This document shows, piece after piece, positions 58,544 through 64,000 of a stretch of 64,000 nt of DNA. The notes under the pieces are model-generated. The model made no database searches. It saw only the letters and a list, made by a program, of their open reading frames with translations, and had not been told where the DNA came from. This DNA comes from Paramecium pentaurelia (taxonomy: Eukaryota > Ciliophora > Oligohymenophorea > Peniculida > Parameciidae), in assembly GCA_905183005.1 (NCBI GenBank), contig CAJJDO010000142.1, positions 145,734 through 209,733 on the forward strand, written 5' to 3'. The number at the start of each line of letters is the position of its first letter. The first letter of the stretch is position 1. Both the position numbers and the translations under genes were made by a program.

Positions 58544-60223
58544 TCATTTTTATTATTAATTTTCTTCATTTTTAACTTCAGTTACAGATTTAGAAAATCT
58601 CAATAAATCAACTTCACTTGTTACAAATGATTTTAGTAATTATTACATTTCTTCTTACTTTTTCTTAGCTACTTTTTATTGTGTACTTAATTTTTCATTT
58701 GGTTTAAACTACATTTATAAATCAGGATCATTTATTAATTAAATTGCCCTTGATATTTTTAAAGCTGTTTATTCTTCAATTTTATTGGCTTACATTAAAG
58801 CAAAACTTAAATAGATAGATATAAATAATTACTTTACAGTAGATTTCATTTATTCATGAGAATTCCTCATATTTTTCAATCTTGCACTTTGTCTTGTATA
58901 AAATTCATTATATCTTTCAATTTATTAAGATTATAATCTTTATAATTGTTAACGATTTTAAAGAAAATTTAACACTCTTTATTAATATGTTTCTCTTCTT
59001 AAAATTGTTTCAACTTATAATTTTTTTTCCTTTCTTTCCAAAACATCTTCAACTTTTCTAGGTTCTATTCTGGGAGTACTTAAATGTAATTTCTAATTAG
59101 ATTTCACTTTTTAAAATTTTTCAATTTCAATTTATTTTTTTTATTGAACTTATTCTATTGATTTTGCAAGTAAATTATTTATTATTGGTTATGATTTCTA
59201 ATATTTTAGTATTATATTTTCAAGATTTTTTTCATAATTATCATAAACTTGTCTTTTACCAAAATCTTTATGATTTTCAGAATGAAATTCAACAGCTCCT
59301 TTTTATTTATATATAATATAAATTACTTTTTTAATCTAATTTCTATTTCATTCTTTCTAAATATTCTTCATATTTTTAATTTTATTTTTCTTAAAAAGAA
59401 TGTTATCTTTATTTTTTTATTGATCTTGCTTATTTCATATGTTCTATCTATTCTTTTCTCATTTCCTCTAATTTATTTATTTTTTCATCACTAATACATT
59501 TTTATTAAATATATTATTACATTAATGAAGCATTTTTTAATAATTCTCCTCTTTTGTTTATTAATTCATCCTCCATTTTCTTTTTCATTTTATTATTATT
59601 TTTTAATTTCTCATTAACTTTCTCTAAATGATCTTTTACAGCAACTATTTTATTATCATAATCTGTTTTTAATGCTTTTCTTACTTTCTCTATCTTATCT
59701 TCTTATTAAATTTTATAGTCAGTTCGTTTCTTTTCAATATCTAATTAACATAATAATTATTTTTAGAATATTTGTTTCTTTTTCTATAATTTCTCTGATA
59801 TTGATTACAAACGAGACTCTATCAATTACTTTGATTCCATATCAACCCCAAATGTTCTTCCTATTTCATTCTAGATACCAAATTATTCTGATTTCTCAAT
59901 TAAATCATGTCTTCGTTTCACTTTTCTTTTTTATTAAATAATCTAATATCCCCATTCTAATATATCAAATTGTTATAATTACTTGCTACTTTGTATGCAT
60001 AATATTTAAAACGTAATGCCTAAACTTATGGATCAGGATCATAAAAATCTTAAAATTTAACAATCCTAAAAAAGTCACAATCTATTCCAAGTTATTATCC
60101 CAACAATTAAGTTTAAGGACTTAAAGGTTATAAGCATTCAATAAATTTATTCAACTAATCAACTGCTTCATTAGCCCTTCCTTCTTTAATTAAAACAAGA
60201 GCATCAGGTAAGCTGAAATTCAT
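58544..60223 (-). CDS. Long coiled-coil protein, 532 aa
   Basis: ATG 60223 to TGA 58544 with introns at 59957-59982, 59299-59326 and 58806-58832; the last is 27 nt and in frame, so it could also be exonic. The first ~75 residues are ordered (NFSLPDALVLIKEGRANEA, DPDPQVQALRFKYYAYKVA). The remainder is an almost continuous Lys/Gln/Glu-rich coiled coil to the C-terminus. The composition suggests a cytoskeletal or ciliary filament protein. The family is not recognised. Confidence 0.78.
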
Positions 60224-60383
60224 TATTTAATTTATAATTTTATAAAACTTATATTCATAATTCTCTTCAAACTAATAAATATGAATTTTTTTCATAAATT
60301 GGTTTATTGATCTATTTATATTTGTCCTATAATTAATTTTAGAAAATGAATATCAAAGTAATAAATTCTGAAATTAATAATAA

Positions 60384-62173
60384 ATGAGTTAATAATTTAC
60401 TTATTATTCAAATGAACTCTGCTAAATACACTAAGAACCATGTACTAATATGTGTATCAATACTAAATGTCTACAACCTTTATGTCCTGAATGTATTGAA
60501 ATTCATTTTAGAGAACATAAAGAATGTTAAATTGAAAGTTTGAAATCCTGTAGAACAAATTGTTCAAAAAAAATACGTTCTTCAATATCAGAAATGAATT
60601 AAATCTTATCATTATAAGAAATGAAAACTATTGAAAACTCTTCATAATATATTGAAATGTGTAGAGATTCTCTTTAATAATTGAAAAAACAATTAATTGA
60701 TAAAATTGAGTTATACAATAAAAAGTTACTTCAAGATTTCAACAATCACCTCATCTAAACTTTTAAAGTAATAATATTCATAATAATCTTGTCTAGGATT
60801 CATAAATTAAAGAAGTCTACAATAGAATCAAGAATTTAATTTAATAATTAGATGAATTGGGAACAAAATTAGAAACCTAAAGTGACTGTTAAATCAAAAC
60901 TATAAGAAGCATTTACTTACTTAATACTACTTAATTGATTTAATCTGCAAGCCAAGAGGCATACAAAGAAATTATGAAATTAAGTAATTATTAAGTATAT
61001 AAAGTTTAGAATTTCCATTACTTGTTGTTTCTCAAAATTTAAATTAAAAACTTGATGAATTATTTGCTTAGTCGATTTAGATTCAATTTAAAAAAACAAA
61101 TCCAAGTATGCTAAAAATTGAAGATAAATTATAATAAAATATTCAACCAATTAATGTTTAAGATATAGCATTTATGAATTAAAGTCCATTGCTTTCATAG
61201 ATTAATGAAATTGAATAGGCTAAGAAATAATCAGAATTCACTATCACAATGGAAGATTATTTATTACCAAATGTTTAAAATAAAGTGCTTCATTATTTTA
61301 AGTATAACAGTTATGAATTAAATTTAATCAACCTTGATAATCCTAAAGTAACAAAGAAAATTAACTTAAAAATATCTTTTCCAATTCCAGTATTTCATTA
61401 ATCATTAATTACTAAAACTGGCTAGTTATATGTTATTGGAGGAACTACAATTGATAATAACTATCCTAATAATAAATCTAATGGAATATACTTATTTGAT
61501 TAAAATTCTTTAGTGAATGTTGGGCATATGTTGATTAGTCGTTCATCTCATGGTTGTTGTATTATAGGAGATTATATTTATTCAATATCTGGTCTTGGGC
61601 AAGGTCAAACCTTAGAGAAAAGTTGTGAGAGATTTAATTATATTTTAAGAAAAAGTGAAAAAATTCAAGATTGTTTATATCCCTCTATAGCTTCTTGCTG
61701 TGTAAATTATAATAATCAATACATATATAAATTTGGAGGATTGTATGAAAAATAGCAAATGAATTTTATTGAAAGATTTAATATCAAAGATATGATATGG
61801 TAGGCTATTGATCCTCAAATAACTAACAAAGAGTAAATAAAATATATATATTTATAGTATACCTTTATTTAAAGGTCTTAAATAGTTTGCAGCTGGAGTA
61901 TAAATATCTTCCAATTCGTTAATGATTTTTGGAGGATATGATGAAAATACTGTAAGTTCAAATCAATCATTTCTATTCACTATCAAAAATGAAAACCATA
62001 TTTTGCATATGGTAAATGTAAAACATCTAAAAATACCAGGAGGATTTTGGCATTCTTAATGCATAATATATAAATAAGAATTATTTGTTGTATAGAATTA
62101 AGAAAATAAGGATAGTGAAACTTTAGAAACAAAGACAATTTTAAGATTTAAGGATAAATGGACAATATGCTGA
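60384..62173 (+). CDS. B-box zinc finger protein with kelch-like repeats
   Basis: The product is 569 aa with introns at 60768-60796, 60984-61009 and 61833-61857. Near the N-terminus a B-box-like cluster has Cys/His ligands: ELCQIHQEPC, then LQPLCPECIEIHFREHKEC. A coiled coil of ~150 residues follows, as in TRIM proteins, then kelch-type beta-propeller repeats: GQLYVIGGTT, GDYIYSISGLGQG, QYIYKFGGLYEK and NSLMIFGGYDEN, each with the GG pair. No RING is present before the B-box. The B-box/coiled-coil/kelch order resembles RING-less TRIM-like proteins; substrate-binding by the propeller is expected, function unknown. Confidence 0.82.
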
Positions 62174-62175
62174 AT

Positions 62176-62215
62176 ATAATATATATATATATATATGAAT
62201 ATATAGAATATTAAT
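62176..62215. repeat. TA microsatellite after kelch gene
   Basis: A run of alternating TA (about 62178-62198) just downstream of the stop of the B-box/kelch gene. Comparable short TA runs occur near many gene ends in the window (for example near 18351-18370 and 23611-23625). Confidence 0.6.
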
Positions 62216-62276
62216 ATTTATAATTTAATAAATCATATATACATATTAATTAATAGAATTAATCACATTTAAGAAA

Positions 62277-63639
62277 TCATAAATAATGGAGTGCTTCTTA
62301 AGTTAATATTTTATTATCCTCAATTCCTTTAGTTTTATTGATATTCTTTTTAATTACCATCTTTTTACGAAATTTCTTTTAAACAAATTTTTTAATATTC
62401 TTTTAATCTAATTCTGTGATTTTAGTTAGATCTTTAGGAATTTAAGTATCTTATAATTATTATTGTTAATTATTTTATTCTTTTTAATATTCTTAATCAT
62501 TCTTATTTTCAGAATCTTAATCATTTTCTTCTTCAAAATCATCTTAATTATCTTAATCATCATCATCATTTTTATCTTATTCAAATTCTTCATTTTCTTA
62601 TTAAAATTATTATTATTCTTATTGAGCTGCTTCTAAAATTTCAAATTCCTTATTATCATTAAGTTCTGATTTAATAAATCCTGATGCTTTAACTTCATTA
62701 TCAAGATGTTTGATAACTTTAATATCTTGTAATTTCAAATCTGAATGCAAATTTGCCTTATATCTCCTTTAAAAAAATATGTTAATACAATCTAAATCTC
62801 TTTAAAAATAGAAGTCTGCATTTAAATGCTATGTTGATACCATTTAAGGAAAATCAATAACAATAATTTTTTGTTATTCTGTTATCATAAGATTGAATTC
62901 ATTAAAGTCTGAATGTATAAGACCATGACTTGCAAACTTTTCAATTAAATTAATGCATTAGATAAATACTCCATCTACATCACCAAGCTCTTAGATACTA
63001 CATAAAGTAAATCCATCAATAAAAGACATTACAATTGCATGTCTATTCCAATCATATGGTTTTGGTGTTGGAAATCCATTCTTATAGCAGGCTTCCATAT
63101 ATGCAAATTCTTTAATACTAGCTAATCTACTAAGATATAGCCAATTATATTGTGTTCTATTTTTAATGTAATCTCTCTTATTTTTAATAGTTCTAAAAGA
63201 TGTTCGACCTAATCTAGCTAATTTAAGAATGACAAAATTGCCATCTGCATTTAGACATTTATAAATATCAGATTCTTTTCCAACTCCTACTTTAGAAAGG
63301 ACTTAGACAATGGTTCCTCTTTTGTAGAAGGCACTTAATGCAAGGAAATCATATCCCAAATATGTGAGTCTATAACCATCATCTAGAATTTATTAATTAG
63401 AAAAGCATACATTTTTTAGATACATGTTGAACAAGTTTATGTTTTAATAACTATTGCAAAATTTAATAAGCATTGGCTCTTTTCACTTTTGAAATTTTTT
63501 CAATTAATGAAACAGGTACAAATTCATGATTCTTCATGCCCATTTCTACAGCCACTAGTACTCTTAACTCATCTTTGGTCAAATAAGCTAAATAATAAAG
63601 GAAATAATATTATATGATTACAGATGTGTCCAACCTCAT
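62277..63639 (-). CDS. RIO2: RIO2 atypical kinase
   Basis: RIO2 is an atypical ATPase/kinase needed for late 40S subunit maturation. The product is 444 aa with one 28-nt intron (63383-63410). A winged-helix domain comes first (YLTKDELRVLVAVEMGMKNH, then KKYDGYRLTYLGYDFLALSA across the intron). The RIO domain follows: VGVGKESDIY as P-loop, FVILKLARLGRTSFR with the ATP lysine, FAYMEACYKNGFPTPKP, HGLIHSDFNEFNLM as catalytic loop and VIDFPQMVST as metal-binding motif. The C-terminus is a long acidic Gln/Asn/Asp tract ending in a basic KKFRKKMVIKKNINKTKG segment. Confidence 0.95.
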
Positions 63640-63929
63640 ATTATAAAATTAATTTGTTTATTTATATATAATTCAGACATCCTAATTGTTATATATTTCT
63701 TTAAATGCTATTATAATTGAATTTTTTAATTCTATATTTATCATAAAATTAAATGAGTTTATATAAATACTTATATATATTCTAATACTGTTTTAAGATT
63801 TGAATTGAATTTCTAATCTTTTATTGATTCATTCCATAATATTGATATAAAAATATTGATTATAACTATTTGATTGATAGAATATTTAATAAGAATTTAT
63901 TTTATTAACCTCATAACTATTTCAAAATC

Positions 63930-64000
63930 TCAAATAAGTTGAGAGTGATTTGTTGCTTGCTCTTCTTTATTTATTATTATACTAACATCTTTGTTAGATG
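63930..64000 (-). CDS. Partial gene, C-terminal fragment at window edge
   Basis: On the minus strand the frame entering at the window end reads SNKDVSIIINKEEQATN... and stops at TGA 63930-63932. Only about 22 residues are visible, so the identity cannot be judged, and the reading may be chance. Confidence 0.3.
   Translation of the reverse strand, partial: SNKDVSIIINKEEQATNHSQLI

Noticed and set aside
59249..59941. Phe/Ile/Leu-rich plus-strand ORFs that look like membrane proteins
   Set aside because: Antisense of the Lys/Gln-rich coiled-coil gene 58544-60223; the hydrophobicity is an artefact of complementing AAA/GAA codons.
63606..63639. 34-nt candidate intron near the RIO2 start
   Set aside because: Removing it shifts the frame into a TGA; the region is open without it, so it is kept as coding.
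1..64000. Hundreds of in-frame TAA and TAG codons that would make nearly all genes pseudogenes
   Set aside because: They fall at Gln positions in conserved proteins and TGA is the only codon that ends frames; this is the ciliate code, not decay.

Overview
This is eukaryotic nuclear DNA from a ciliate, almost certainly macronuclear DNA of a Paramecium. TAA and TAG recur at Gln positions inside well-conserved proteins (RAD51, glutamine synthetase, TSR1, BBS5, RIO2, cysteinyl-tRNA synthetase), and TGA is the only stop. Coding regions are cut by very short GT..AG introns. I infer 84, nearly all 19-31 nt. Genes are packed on both strands with gaps that are often under 100 nt, and the DNA is very AT-rich. 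Read with the standard code almost every gene looks broken; with ciliate code 6 I find 40 complete genes and one partial gene. Start, stop and intron lengths agree with the reading frame in every complete gene except one (7273-8262), which carries a 1-nt frameshift. No rRNA, tRNA, transposon, CRISPR array or telomere repeat was seen.

Layout. 1-9084: a hypothetical protein, a Cys-rich zinc-finger protein whose 3' end overlaps RAD51, RAD51, two small cytoskeleton-like proteins, a short protein immediately upstream of an HMG-box protein, a CNOT4-like RNA-binding protein with a frameshift, and an SF-assemblin-like coiled coil. 9085-17248: glutamine synthetase, TRAPPC5, CFAP70, 2-aminoethylphosphonate transaminase (phosphonate metabolism fits the phosphonolipids of ciliate membranes) and an RNF5/RNF185-like RING protein. 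17344-31829: eight genes in a row on the plus strand: a pseudokinase, a large protein of unknown function, a HEAT-repeat protein, a coiled-coil protein, a small possibly mitochondrial protein, a pseudokinase-MORN fusion, TSR1 and BBS5.

31866-42901: a multi-pass membrane protein, a kinase with a degenerate glycine loop, a 1.4-kb AT-rich stretch without genes, two adjacent paralogues that each seem to hold four consecutive truncated-haemoglobin-like domains, a dienelactone hydrolase and an ankyrin protein. 43122-64000: a small one-pass membrane protein, a membrane protein with a PX-like domain, a secreted protein ending in a beta/gamma-crystallin domain, a BK-type potassium channel, three poorly recognised genes (one a degenerate kinase), cysteinyl-tRNA synthetase, a coiled-coil protein, a B-box/kelch protein, RIO2 and the end of a gene cut by the window edge.

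The genes do not form one pathway. A ciliary theme recurs (BBS5, CFAP70, SF-assemblin-like and coiled-coil proteins), as expected for a ciliate, and ribosome biogenesis appears twice (TSR1, RIO2). The most unusual item is the pair of tetra-globin-like genes at 36741-40675: their candidate haem-ligand histidines recur every 117-119 residues.
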